Below are positions 9,425 through 18,182 of a stretch of DNA of 64,000 bases, piece after piece. Origin of the DNA: Candidatus Krumholzibacteriia bacterium (lineage in GTDB: Bacteria > Krumholzibacteriota > Krumholzibacteriia > LZORAL124-64-63); NCBI GenBank assembly GCA_016744705.1, contig JADGDU010000019.1:36035-100034 (forward strand), in the 5' to 3' direction. The notes under the pieces are model-generated. The model saw only the letters and a list, made by a program, of their open reading frames with translations, had not been told where the DNA came from and did no database searches. Made by a program: the position numbers and the translations under genes. Positions within the stretch are counted from its first letter, which is position 1; the number at the start of each line of letters is the position of its first letter.

Positions 9425-10209
9425 TGTTCAGGTGGGGAAAAATTGTGATGGCGGCGGCGCTGGTGATTGTGGTGACAACTGGGTTCTGGCAGGAGGCCTC
9501 TGCCCAGGACTCAACTCAGGATGTGCGGCTGGCCCAGATGACGGGCTCTTTGGTCGAAACGCCCGATGCGGAAGAAGAGGTCCAGGTCAGTGAATCGGTC
9601 ATGGCCTTTATTGACAAGGGAAAGCCCATCGGCCATGTGATCATCGGTCTTCTGGTCATTGGAATTTTCTTTGTGATCGACCAGCTGCGAGTGCACTGGC
9701 TGGAGAAAATTCGCGGCACTGAAATTTATAAAGCCGATGTGGCCAGCATGAAAACGGGGGATGTTGATGCCCTGATTTTACGCAATGAAAAAAGCCGTGT
9801 GGGCCGTCTGCTAAAAGATGTGGCCGGAGTCTACCGCCAGAGCGCAGACATGAGTCTGATCAGCTCCGAAGCAGAGTTCTACCGGGAAAAAGAAGAGCAC
9901 CGCTTCAACACCTTTGAGGCCCGCATGGCCTTCTTTGCCGACACCGCCGGTGGACTGGGTCTGCTGGGTACGGTGTGGGGAATTTACCGTGGTTTTGCGG
10001 CCAAGAGCGTAAGTCAAAGCAATGACGATCTGTTGGCTGCCATGGGTATTGCCCTGGTCACCACCTTTATGGGTATTGTGGTTTCGGTGATTCTGAATTG
10101 GATGAGCACCGAGATGGGAGCTGCTTTCCGTGGCCGCATCATGTTGGCTTTGGAAAAGGTTGAAGATTACCGCGAGATGCTGGTCAAAGACATTGGCCGG
10201 GCAGCATAG
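9424..10209 (+). CDS. MotA/TolQ/ExbB family proton-channel protein with N-terminal signal-like segment
   Basis: 261 residues. An N-terminal hydrophobic segment ending in EASAQD looks like a cleavable signal peptide or an extra membrane helix. Three further membrane segments follow in ExbB/TolQ spacing: VIIGLLVIGIFFVIDQ (about 77-92), GGLGLLGTVWGIYRGF (about 177-195) and GIALVTTFMGIVVSVIL (about 205-225). The cytoplasmic loop between the first and second is typical of ExbB. The conserved helix-2 pattern GLLGTVWGIYRGF matches the GLLGTVxGxxxxF motif. Its start overlaps the previous stop (TAATG), with AGGAGGAG just upstream. It would form the proton-conducting stator with the protein encoded next. 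ExbB-like genes rarely sit inside a barrel and secreted-protein operon. Confidence 0.85.
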   Translation: MFRWGKIVMAAALVIVVTTGFWQEASAQDSTQDVRLAQMTGSLVETPDAEEEVQVSESVMAFIDKGKPIGHVIIGLLVIGIFFVIDQLRVHWLEKIRGTEIYKADVASMKTGDVDALILRNEKSRVGRLLKDVAGVYRQSADMSLISSEAEFYREKEEHRFNTFEARMAFFADTAGGLGLLGTVWGIYRGFAAKSVSQSNDDLLAAMGIALVTTFMGIVVSVILNWMSTEMGAAFRGRIMLALEKVEDYREMLVKDIGRAA

Positions 10210-10224
10210 AAAGGACGACGCCTC

Positions 10225-10683
10225 ATGCATAAGAATAGAAGCAACGGCATGGTCGTCCGGTTGGTGGATGTGGTTCTGATTGTCCTCTTCGGCTTTCTGA
10301 TGATCACAAAAATTCAGCAACAGGTAGATATTCCCCTGCCTCACAGCAAGGGCGAGAATATTGCCGCGCAAACAGACAAAGATGTTTTTGATGTGTTCAT
10401 CCGTGAGGACGGGCGCATCCAGTGTGGTTGGATCGACAGCAAATATCAGGTGCAAATGCCCTTGGACAATACCGACAAAGGTTTTGCCATGGCTAAGTTC
10501 AATGAGCTGAAAAGCCTGATGTTGACATCCAATCCCAATAAAATCCCCGTGGCCATTCAGGCGGAATTCAACTCGCCCACACAGTTCACGGTCGATCTGC
10601 TCGACATCTGTAAAGATCTGGGCATGCAGAAAAGTCTGGTCTGTTTTCAATTGTCCAAACCAGAAGCCGGTGGTGAGGGATGA
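10225..10683 (+). CDS. ExbD/TolR-like motor protein
   Basis: 152 residues with one N-terminal membrane helix that carries the hallmark Asp (VRLVDVVLIVLFGFLMI), expected to gate proton flow with the ExbB-like partner. The periplasmic part is ExbD-sized and ends CKDLGMQKSLVCFQL, in the place of the usual ExbD core that measures displacement (compare the ExbD at 36154). It starts 15 bases after the ExbB-like gene, with AAAGGA upstream, and its stop overlaps the next start (ATGA). Sequence drift from ordinary ExbD is considerable; the family call rests on the helix with its Asp, the size and the position. Confidence 0.75.
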   Translation: MHKNRSNGMVVRLVDVVLIVLFGFLMITKIQQQVDIPLPHSKGENIAAQTDKDVFDVFIREDGRIQCGWIDSKYQVQMPLDNTDKGFAMAKFNELKSLMLTSNPNKIPVAIQAEFNSPTQFTVDLLDICKDLGMQKSLVCFQLSKPEAGGEG

Positions 10684-11780
10684 CCACCATCAACAGACAG
10701 TTTGTAGAAAAGGTACTCGACAACAAAGCGACGTCTTATGCAGGCGCCATGTTGATCCTGCCCTTTCTGCTGGCAGTCATTTTGCTGGGGACCATCTCAT
10801 ACACCGTAGGGAAACAGACGGCGCCGCTCATCGAAAAGATTCTTACTCCGCCCAAAGTGGTACAACAGGAAGAAGTCTCTTTTGAGGACCTGGCTCCGGA
10901 GATGGATAATTTCCAGACCAACTTTGAAGAGTTCAAACAGAACGAAGTGGAGCTGTTCAGCATTCCGGATGCGGCTGAAGCTGATAACATTCCCGAAATT
11001 GAACCCGTGCGCGATCGCGTGAAAACCGAAGTGGCCATGAGCGAGACTCCCGATGGCCAAGCCTGGGAGAGCGACACCCCCAACGTCGATCTGCCCGCCG
11101 CCACCCTGCGTGATCCCAGCGTGCAAATGACCACTCGCGACGACAGCGAAGATTTGGACGCCACCATGCGCCATGCCGCCGGTGCGGCTCCCGTGGTTTC
11201 CCCCACTGGTCAGGGCGCAGCCGACCAACCGGGCGGCGCCGCTTTGGGTAAAGACAAGAGTGGCGATGTGGAAGCGGATGAGGGTTTGGAAAAGACCGTC
11301 GTCATCAACCGCGGACAGCGCAATGCCGGAGAGGGTGCGGGCCTGAACAAACCGGCCAGCCAGGAAAAACGAGATTTGACGGGATGGATTTTAGGTCATC
11401 CGCGCTCCTTGCCCCCGGCCGTGGCCGAGGCTCTGGACTACAGTCGCCAAAAAGCAGACCGCACCAGCACAGGCTCTGCGGTGGATGAAAACGGCAAGCT
11501 GTACCAGTTCTATTTCCTGCACCGCACGCAGAACAATTTGTTACGAATTCTGGTGGTCCTGGGCAGCCAGGCCTACCGCATCGATTTGCCCGATTTCTAT
11601 CTGGAAGCCAATCACGTCAAGGCCGGCCGCGTATTCCGTGGACCGGCACCTGATGATGATCCTTTTGCTCCCGGACCAGTCATTGAAGTGGCTTTGGAGT
11701 CGGTTTCGTCTATACCGGGAGAAGTGCCTGATATGTTCCAGTTGGTGCTCGATTGGCTTGAAATCAAGGGACAGGAGTGA
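10680..11780 (+). CDS. Single-pass inner-membrane protein with long acidic periplasmic linker, in the TonB position
   Basis: 366 residues. One membrane segment near residues 20-42 (AMLILPFLLAVILLGTISY) is followed by about 190 residues of acidic, Ala/Gly/Pro-rich, probably disordered sequence. A folded C-terminal domain begins near residue 235 (GWILGHPRSLPPAVAEALDY) and is predicted mostly beta. It occupies the place of TonB, directly behind an ExbB-ExbD-like pair, and has TonB topology, but I see no TonB C-terminal signature (no YP..A...G.V). It may be a new kind of force-transmitting arm, by analogy with PorM/GldM of type IX secretion, which also span the periplasm from a single helix. ATGA overlap at its 5' end. 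I do not recognise the family. Confidence 0.7.
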   Translation: MTTINRQFVEKVLDNKATSYAGAMLILPFLLAVILLGTISYTVGKQTAPLIEKILTPPKVVQQEEVSFEDLAPEMDNFQTNFEEFKQNEVELFSIPDAAEADNIPEIEPVRDRVKTEVAMSETPDGQAWESDTPNVDLPAATLRDPSVQMTTRDDSEDLDATMRHAAGAAPVVSPTGQGAADQPGGAALGKDKSGDVEADEGLEKTVVINRGQRNAGEGAGLNKPASQEKRDLTGWILGHPRSLPPAVAEALDYSRQKADRTSTGSAVDENGKLYQFYFLHRTQNNLLRILVVLGSQAYRIDLPDFYLEANHVKAGRVFRGPAPDDDPFAPGPVIEVALESVSSIPGEVPDMFQLVLDWLEIKGQE

Positions 11781-14449
11781 TGTCTGTGTACGCCCGATTG
11801 ACCCTGCCTTGGCTGATGATACTGGTGGGCCTGACTCTGTATGGATGTTCGGGTTCGGCTCCGGATCCCAAGACGGAGGAGGTGGTTCCTTCCATCGCAG
11901 TGCAGACTACTGAGGAAGTGGTGAAGGACGACCCCATTCCCGTGGTGCCTGTGGGCATCGATACTTCTTTTGTGCTGGCAACCGACAGTTCTTTTGGTGT
12001 GGTGCTCAATGCCGACACTTTGGAAGTGCTGGAGATCCAGGCTGAAGAACTGGAATTCCGGGAACAAGTGGTGGACACCCTGGCTGCGGTGGCGCGGTTT
12101 ATCCAGCTGGCCTCCACCGGGGACGAACGTTTTGCCATGAGTGCGGCCGACAGCCAGGCTGTGGGACACCTCGTCCTGCGGGGCATGGCCGATAACGACC
12201 ACGGAGCGGCTCTCATTTTAGGGCTCGACGAAACCGTGCGACAAATTGACGGCATGGTTCAAACCTCTGATTCTCTGGGCACGGCCCTGGAGTGGGACAG
12301 CAACGATCCCGCTCGCCAGGTTCAGTCCCGGGAAGTGAAAGTGGCAGTGCTGGGTTTCAGCGGCCGCAGCCTGGATTTGCGCCGCCAGTTGGTGGACTTG
12401 CAGAACGGTTTGGATCTGGCCACCATGACCGCCGACTCTGCCCGCACCCAGCAATCTGTGGGGCGCCTAGTGCAGGAATTCAGCTCGGACCTGGATCAGA
12501 TGATCAACGAAATGGGCCGCGCATCGCGCAATATTTCCGCCGGAGCCTTGTCGCCTGAATCTTTGCGTGGCCTGCAGGACAATCTGCAATCCCGCCAGTC
12601 GGCCCTCATGGAATATGAAGCCCGGTGGAATCAATTTGAAAAGACGGGCAGCCTGGACTTGGCCAACCCCGCCAACCCTTACAACTCCACCCGCATGACC
12701 AGCCTGTTGCACCAAATGGGCAAAGATCTGGGTTATCTGGCTTCTCTGGCCTCAACCCGGGCCGCAGATTTGGACAGCGCCGCCACCTTCCAGGATGAAC
12801 TGGAGAGTCGCCGTAAAGCCGAAGAATACGTCAAGCAGGTGCAAAAGACCCTGGTGGACCTGAAAGAGCGAAACCGCAACCTGAGCGGCGCTTACAACCG
12901 CCTGGCAGCCCGGTACTGGAAAGACCGGTTGGGCCAGGTGGCCAGCCAGAAAGAAGAACGGGAAGACCTGTACGCTTCTCTGGAGCGCATGGTGGCCAGA
13001 GCCGGTGGCACGGCCCAAATTCGCCAGCAGGACGATTTGCTGCGAACCTACCGTTCATCGTCAGATCGTCTCTTGGAATTGCGCCGCCAGCATCTCAATA
13101 AAGTGGCTGGGCATGACCGCCTCAGCGAAGCGGTGGCTTCCGCTTTGGCCGCTGATCTCTACAACCGGGCCAGGGTTCTGGGCGAGCCCCAGGATTACGA
13201 CGCAGCCATCACCGGTTATCAGGCCATGGCCCAAAGCCAACCTGGCCAGCACACCTGGTATTACCAGATGGCCAGCCTGGCCTGGAGCCGATCCCAGGAA
13301 GGCTGGGCCCAGAATGATACCCTGGGCACCGCTGCCAATTCAAGAGACCAGGCCTCCCTGTGGCTGGACCAATGCGAAGACATTCTGCTGCAAAGGCACC
13401 AGTTTGATGCCACCATGGATGAAACCAAGGCCCTGTTGTCGGGGGATGCTGCGGTGGCCGCTGAGGGCAATCCGGAAAACGCACCCGCGGCGAGGGCGGG
13501 TCTTTTTCTGCCCCAGGACAACCGTTGGTTCTACCGCCGTTTTGTGGTCCAGGCCCGCAACGACCTGGCCCAATTGGGCCCCGCCTTGGTCGACGAAGAT
13601 GTGCGCCGCTGGATGTTGAACATCGATGTTTTGCGCAAGCGCCTGGCCTTTGAAGAAGGCAACGGCGAAGACTTCCTTTACCGGTACAGCCGGCAGGCCA
13701 TGCTGAACGAAAACCTGGACCCGGCCACCGTCAGTGGCCTGCTCCAACACTGGTCCTGGGACGAAGGCAACCTGGCGTTAAGGCAACGTTACAGCGCCAC
13801 CAACCAACTGCCGGATACCACCGCAGCCATGGCCGCGGTGAAGCGCGACTCCTTACTGGCTTTGGGCAAAGACGCCCGCACTCATGGTGTGCGCCGTCAA
13901 ATTGATTGGTCTGTAGGGGCCACCCAATTCCTTAAAACCCAAGAGTACGATGCTGGCCTGGGCCGGATGCACGAACTTTTGAAAGATGTGGCCCAACAGC
14001 CCAACATGAACCCGGAAGTGGGCCAGATCGACTCTACCATCACCGCGGTTTATCCGGTCTTTCTCTACAACCGAGGCACATTCTACCAGCAGGAAGGCCA
14101 GCGCCGGGAAGCGTTCTACTGTTTCCTGGGTGTGGCCGAAGAGTATGCCACGGACTTAAAAACCGTAGCCACGGCTCGCTACAGCGCGGCCTCCATGTTG
14201 GCCGACGGCAACAAACGGGGGGCCTTGGGTCTGGTGCGCGCTTCCATCACGGAGGCCTTGCGAGTTATCGGCAAAGATCCCGCCGGGTTCGATCTCGAAA
14301 CCCTGGTCTCCATGTATGAACTGCGCCAGGGGTTGGCCGGTGATCTGGGCTTGTTCCAAGAGGCGGTCACTGCTCGCGATGAAGTGCGGGTGCTGCAGGG
14401 GTTGATGGATCAGGCTTCTCTGAACCAGGCTGCGGAGGTGTCACCGTGA
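11780..14449 (+). CDS. Large coiled-coil/TPR lipoprotein
   Basis: 889 residues. The signal peptide ends LYGC, a lipobox. The mature protein is almost entirely helical: a coiled-coil-like region (about 85-430) with many Gln, Arg and Glu residues, and a TPR-like C-terminal half (for example AAITGYQAMAQSQPGQHTW, and VFLYNRGTFYQQEGQRREAF near 750). I chose ATG 11780, which overlaps the previous stop (TGATG) and has AAGGG nine bases upstream; GTG 11777 is possible. Its size and operon position suggest a periplasmic or outer-membrane scaffold of the same complex as the TPR lipoprotein at 1951. No catalytic motif is visible. Confidence 0.75.
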   Translation: MSVYARLTLPWLMILVGLTLYGCSGSAPDPKTEEVVPSIAVQTTEEVVKDDPIPVVPVGIDTSFVLATDSSFGVVLNADTLEVLEIQAEELEFREQVVDTLAAVARFIQLASTGDERFAMSAADSQAVGHLVLRGMADNDHGAALILGLDETVRQIDGMVQTSDSLGTALEWDSNDPARQVQSREVKVAVLGFSGRSLDLRRQLVDLQNGLDLATMTADSARTQQSVGRLVQEFSSDLDQMINEMGRASRNISAGALSPESLRGLQDNLQSRQSALMEYEARWNQFEKTGSLDLANPANPYNSTRMTSLLHQMGKDLGYLASLASTRAADLDSAATFQDELESRRKAEEYVKQVQKTLVDLKERNRNLSGAYNRLAARYWKDRLGQVASQKEEREDLYASLERMVARAGGTAQIRQQDDLLRTYRSSSDRLLELRRQHLNKVAGHDRLSEAVASALAADLYNRARVLGEPQDYDAAITGYQAMAQSQPGQHTWYYQMASLAWSRSQEGWAQNDTLGTAANSRDQASLWLDQCEDILLQRHQFDATMDETKALLSGDAAVAAEGNPENAPAARAGLFLPQDNRWFYRRFVVQARNDLAQLGPALVDEDVRRWMLNIDVLRKRLAFEEGNGEDFLYRYSRQAMLNENLDPATVSGLLQHWSWDEGNLALRQRYSATNQLPDTTAAMAAVKRDSLLALGKDARTHGVRRQIDWSVGATQFLKTQEYDAGLGRMHELLKDVAQQPNMNPEVGQIDSTITAVYPVFLYNRGTFYQQEGQRREAFYCFLGVAEEYATDLKTVATARYSAASMLADGNKRGALGLVRASITEALRVIGKDPAGFDLETLVSMYELRQGLAGDLGLFQEAVTARDEVRVLQGLMDQASLNQAAEVSP

Positions 14450-15387
14450 GGTACTGGTTGGTGATCATGATGATGCTTCTGTTGGCCGCTACGGCCTGGA
14501 GCCAGGATGCCGAAACCGAAGTTCCGCTGCCTGATTATCTGGAAGAGTTAAAGAAGCTGGCCCAGGATCACCTGGACAACAACGAGAATGCAGGCGGGTC
14601 CACGGTGGCCCCTGGGGCTCAAAGAATGTCCGGCCCCATCAGCAGGAAAGACTATGCTGAATATGTAGGCGGAGCCGGGTTCAGCGGAAGTGTGGAAAGC
14701 GACTCGGTGAGTTTGACCAGGCCGGTTATTCCGCGAGTGGTGATCACTGATCGCAACGCCCTGAACTATCTCTTCGATTGCTGCGCCTACAACGAAGTGC
14801 ATCCCGACTCGGTGCGATTCATCGAGATTTACGACTTCAGCCGCTCGGGTTTCAGCAACGGTGATGTGATGGTGGTGCATCCCTCGGGGAACAGCTACAT
14901 CCTCGAGGCATTGGACATCGAATTCCTGGACTCAGCCGCCGGTTGGGAACATTCAGAACTTTTGCGCTACCGCGCCTTTCACCGGGAAACCACCTGGATG
15001 GATGCCCTGGCCGAATCTCTGGAGCCACCGGACTATTATGATTGGGAAGCCCCTAAACCGGTGATGACCCCCGAAGAAGAAGAAGACCTGGCTTTGCGCG
15101 GCATTTGGGGCGATGTGCACCGGGCGGTGGATAAGCAGTACGGACTGGGTGCCATGGAAATGTATTTTGCCCGGGACGACAGCACCACCACCGTGGAATT
15201 CTGGGGATATCAGGGAAGCGATCTGGGTTTTGAATTCCTGGGCGCTGGGGACGGCAATGGCCGCAACGACCTGCTGACTGTAGCGGTCACCGATACTTTA
15301 GTGACCGCCTACCGAAGTTTTGTAGATTTGATGGTGGTCAAAGACAGCCGGGTCGACACGGTGTTTGTGGGAACGCCCAAACCCTGA
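14446..15387 (+). CDS. Secreted protein of unknown family, last gene of the operon
   Basis: 313 residues with a signal peptide ending TAWSQD. I do not recognise a family. The mature part starts with an acidic helix (LPDYLEELKKLAQDHLDN), then a mixed beta region with paired cysteines (FDCCAYNE) and a C-terminal beta-rich half with GYQGSDLGFEFLGAGDGNG. The GTG start at 14446 overlaps the previous stop (GTGA). A strong bidirectional terminator follows 30 bases after the stop, so this is the end of the transcription unit. Its presence inside the fully coupled operon argues that it is a periplasmic or surface part of the same machine. Confidence 0.7.
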   Translation: MRYWLVIMMMLLLAATAWSQDAETEVPLPDYLEELKKLAQDHLDNNENAGGSTVAPGAQRMSGPISRKDYAEYVGGAGFSGSVESDSVSLTRPVIPRVVITDRNALNYLFDCCAYNEVHPDSVRFIEIYDFSRSGFSNGDVMVVHPSGNSYILEALDIEFLDSAAGWEHSELLRYRAFHRETTWMDALAESLEPPDYYDWEAPKPVMTPEEEEDLALRGIWGDVHRAVDKQYGLGAMEMYFARDDSTTTVEFWGYQGSDLGFEFLGAGDGNGRNDLLTVAVTDTLVTAYRSFVDLMVVKDSRVDTVFVGTPKP

Positions 15388-15417
15388 CCGACTTTTCAAA
15401 ATCTTCTTTTTTACCTT

Positions 15418-15449
15418 AAAAACAGTGCTTGCTCGCAAGCACTGTTTTT
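15418..15449. terminator. Bidirectional Rho-independent terminator
   Basis: Perfect 14-bp inverted repeat with a 4-base loop (CTCG): left arm AAAAACAGTGCTTG, right arm CAAGCACTGTTTTT. The A-run on one side and T-run on the other make it work in both directions. It closes the eight-gene operon that ends at 15387. Confidence 0.92.
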
Positions 15450-15492
15450 GATATTAAACAGGAGAACTCCAACGCCTCCTGAAAGAAATACC

Positions 15493-16284
15493 ATGTCTGA
15501 TTCCCTGCTGAAATCTCCCGTCCCCCGCATTATCAACCTCGGCAGCGGCAGCAAGGGCAACTCCTCGGTCATTTGTCTGGGTGAAAAAATTCTTATGGTC
15601 GATTGTGGATTCAACCGCAAGCAAACCCTCTTGAGAATGGCCGAAATGGGCCTCAATCCAGACCAAGTCTGCGGCATTTTGGTCACTCATGAACACGGGG
15701 ACCATATGCAGGGTGCGCGCTTATGCAGCCAAAAGATGGATGCTCCGATTTTGGCCACAGCCGGCACCATCAGTGGCGGCAATATGTCGGCCCTGAATCA
15801 CCAAATCCTGCGCCGGGGTGAAATTATTGCGCACCACGGTTTCGAAATTACCACCCTCAAGATTTCCCATGATACTAAAGAGCCCTGTGCCTTCCTGGTG
15901 GAAGCCGCCGGTGTGCGCACCTTGTTTGCCACCGATGTGGGCACTGTTGAAGGATTGGATCTCCGCCCCATGAAGGATCTGGATTACCTCTATGTGGAAA
16001 GCAATCACGATGAGGTCATGCTGCGCACGGGCCCTTATCCCGCTTTTCTCAAGAACCGGATCATTGGTGATGGCGGTCATTTGAATAACCACCAAAGTGG
16101 TTTGTTGATCAGGTCCCTGGCCGCCCAATCACCCCAATTAAAGTCCATAATGTTGGCTCACCTCAGCCATGAAAATAACGATCCCGAGAAAGCTTTGGTC
16201 ACCACACGGGAGTGCGCGGGAGAATTGCCTGGAGTGATTTGGGATGTGGCTCGGCAACATGAACCCCGGGAAATGGCCGGATGA
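15493..16284 (+). CDS. MBL-fold metallohydrolase, YycJ/WalJ type
   Basis: 263 residues. The metallo-beta-lactamase motif THEHGDHM is clear, preceded by the start typical of the YycJ group (LGSGSKGNSSVI) and followed by SHDTKEPCAF and ATDVGTV with further metal ligands, and by ESNHDEVML. Related proteins are single-domain metal hydrolases, some of them 5'-3' DNA exonucleases; the substrate here is unknown. I prefer ATG 15493; the frame is open to TTG 15448, which lies inside the terminator. The ribosome binding site is weak (GAAAG). The gene is read from behind the terminator, so it needs its own promoter. Confidence 0.85.
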   Translation: MSDSLLKSPVPRIINLGSGSKGNSSVICLGEKILMVDCGFNRKQTLLRMAEMGLNPDQVCGILVTHEHGDHMQGARLCSQKMDAPILATAGTISGGNMSALNHQILRRGEIIAHHGFEITTLKISHDTKEPCAFLVEAAGVRTLFATDVGTVEGLDLRPMKDLDYLYVESNHDEVMLRTGPYPAFLKNRIIGDGGHLNNHQSGLLIRSLAAQSPQLKSIMLAHLSHENNDPEKALVTTRECAGELPGVIWDVARQHEPREMAG

Positions 16285-16309
16285 TTGAGACTTGAAAATC
16301 ATCTTTTTC

Positions 16310-16338
16310 AGGACACCACCTCCAAAACAAACTATACT
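16310..16338 (+). promoter_or_regulatory. Candidate sigma-70-type promoter for the acyl-CoA synthetase
   Basis: AGGACA (four of six matches to TTGACA), a 17-base spacer, then TATACT (five of six matches to TATAAT), 33 bases ahead of the TTG start. The ribosome binding site GAGGAG follows downstream. Confidence 0.4.
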
Positions 16339-16370
16339 ATCGGGACCCATTCTTTTGAGGAGACCCCATT

Positions 16371-18170
16371 TTGCGAAATATCGGCCTGAAAATTTTGGCT
16401 GCCGCTGGTTCTCACGGCACCAATATCGCTCTGCGGCACAAACGTGGCACCCAGTGGCACGACCAGACCTATAGCGAAATGGCCACGGCCATCGAAAATT
16501 TCGCAGCCGGTCTGGTGGAGCATGGCATCAAACCTGGCGACCGCGTAGGCATCTTCTCACCCAACATGCCCCAATGGCTCATTGCCGATTTTGCCATTTT
16601 ATCTATCCGCGCCATCACCGTGCCCGTTTATGCCACCAACACTGCAGAGCAGCTGTCGGCCATTGCCACCGATTCGGGCATGCGCTTGCTGCTGGTGGGC
16701 ACCGAGGCTGAAATTCCTGCAGCCAGTGAGGCTCTGGCCCAATGTCCGGCCATGGAAAACCTCATCCTGATGGATTCCGACGCCGTGACCGATGATCCTA
16801 AAATTCTTGCCTTTGCAGACTTCCTGGCTATCAGACCCACGGAAGCAACAATCAGTGATATTGCTTCCCGGCGCCATGATATGACGGGCGACGACCTGGC
16901 CACCATCATTTACACATCCGGAACCACTGGCAAGCCCAAAGGCGTGCAACTGAGCCACGCAAATTTTGTGAACCAGCATTCCACTCTCGATACGCGCTTT
17001 CAAGTGGATTCAAACGATATTTCCCTCTGTTTCCTGCCTTTGAGTCACGTGTATGAACGGTCGTGGTCCATTTATGTGCTGCTCAGCGGAGCCATCAACA
17101 CCGTCCTGATGAACCCCAAAGAGGTCATCGATACTTTGGCTGAAGTGCGGCCCACGGTGATGGTGAGCGCGCCCCGCCTTTACGACAAGATTCACGCGGC
17201 TGTCGTTGACAAAGCAGAGATGGGCCCTGCCTTAAAGCTGAAAATTTTTAATTGGGCTCTGGGTGTGGGGGAAGAATACTGGAACAATCATTACGCGGGC
17301 GTTGAAAACACCGCTGGCCTTAATATGCGGTACCGGGTTGCTGATAAACTGGTACTGACAAAAATTCGCGACGTGGTGGGTGGACCCAAAAATTTCTTCT
17401 CCTCTGGAGGCGCGGCCCTGGACCGGAGTGTGGAAGATTTCTTTCTGAAGGTGGGCCTGCTCATTTGCCAGGGGTACGGCTTGACGGAGACTGCGCCCAT
17501 GCTCACCTGCAACTCACCGAGCGCTTTCAAATTTGGTACGGTGGGCCGACCCATTGATGATGTGGAAATCCGCATTGCCGATACGGGTGAAATTCAAGTC
17601 AAAGGACCCAACGTGACCATGGGGTATTTTGGCATGCCAGAAGCCAATGCGGAGGCCTTCACTGAAGGTTGGTTCCGCACAGGCGACATTGGTCGCCTTG
17701 ATGATGACGGCTACCTGATGGTCACCGACCGCATGAAAGATTTGATCATCACCTCAGGCGGAAAGAATGTGGCTCCCCAGCGCATCGAAACCATGGTGGG
17801 GAAAGATCACTTCATTGACCAGTTGGCTATTATTGGCGACAAGCAGAAGTTCATCAGTGCCATCATCGTGCCGGCCTTTGAAAACCTGGCCGAGTTTGCC
17901 AAGCAAAAACAACTCAAATTCAAAAACTATGAAGAATTGATTTCCCTGCCGGAAGTGGTGGAGCTTTATAATCGGCGCATCCGCGAACACTCAAAATCTT
18001 TGGCACCTTTTGAAAAAATCAAACGTTTCACTCTGGTGGCCAAGCAGTTCTCCCAACAGGCGGGAGAAATTACGCCCACTTTAAAAGTGAAGCGTAAGGT
18101 TGTGGCGGAAAAATATCGCCAATTGATTGAACGCATGTATGCGAGCGAAGGCAAAAATTCGTCTCATTGA
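16371..18170 (+). CDS. Long-chain fatty acid-CoA ligase (AMP-forming)
   Basis: 599 residues; activates fatty acids to acyl-CoA through an acyl-adenylate at the inner face of the membrane. The adenylate-forming core motif YTSGTTGKPKGV is at about residue 181, with GYGLTETAP, WFRTGDIG and the C-terminal hinge and lysine region KDLIITSGGKN. This is the long-chain (FAA1/FadD15-like) subfamily by length and by the KILAAAGSHGTN start. It starts at TTG 16371, eight bases after GAGGAG; there is no in-frame ATG near. It stands alone and converges with the ABC permease gene, 12 bases away. Confidence 0.92.
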   Translation: MRNIGLKILAAAGSHGTNIALRHKRGTQWHDQTYSEMATAIENFAAGLVEHGIKPGDRVGIFSPNMPQWLIADFAILSIRAITVPVYATNTAEQLSAIATDSGMRLLLVGTEAEIPAASEALAQCPAMENLILMDSDAVTDDPKILAFADFLAIRPTEATISDIASRRHDMTGDDLATIIYTSGTTGKPKGVQLSHANFVNQHSTLDTRFQVDSNDISLCFLPLSHVYERSWSIYVLLSGAINTVLMNPKEVIDTLAEVRPTVMVSAPRLYDKIHAAVVDKAEMGPALKLKIFNWALGVGEEYWNNHYAGVENTAGLNMRYRVADKLVLTKIRDVVGGPKNFFSSGGAALDRSVEDFFLKVGLLICQGYGLTETAPMLTCNSPSAFKFGTVGRPIDDVEIRIADTGEIQVKGPNVTMGYFGMPEANAEAFTEGWFRTGDIGRLDDDGYLMVTDRMKDLIITSGGKNVAPQRIETMVGKDHFIDQLAIIGDKQKFISAIIVPAFENLAEFAKQKQLKFKNYEELISLPEVVELYNRRIREHSKSLAPFEKIKRFTLVAKQFSQQAGEITPTLKVKRKVVAEKYRQLIERMYASEGKNSSH

Positions 18171-18182
18171 TGAACCGAAAAA

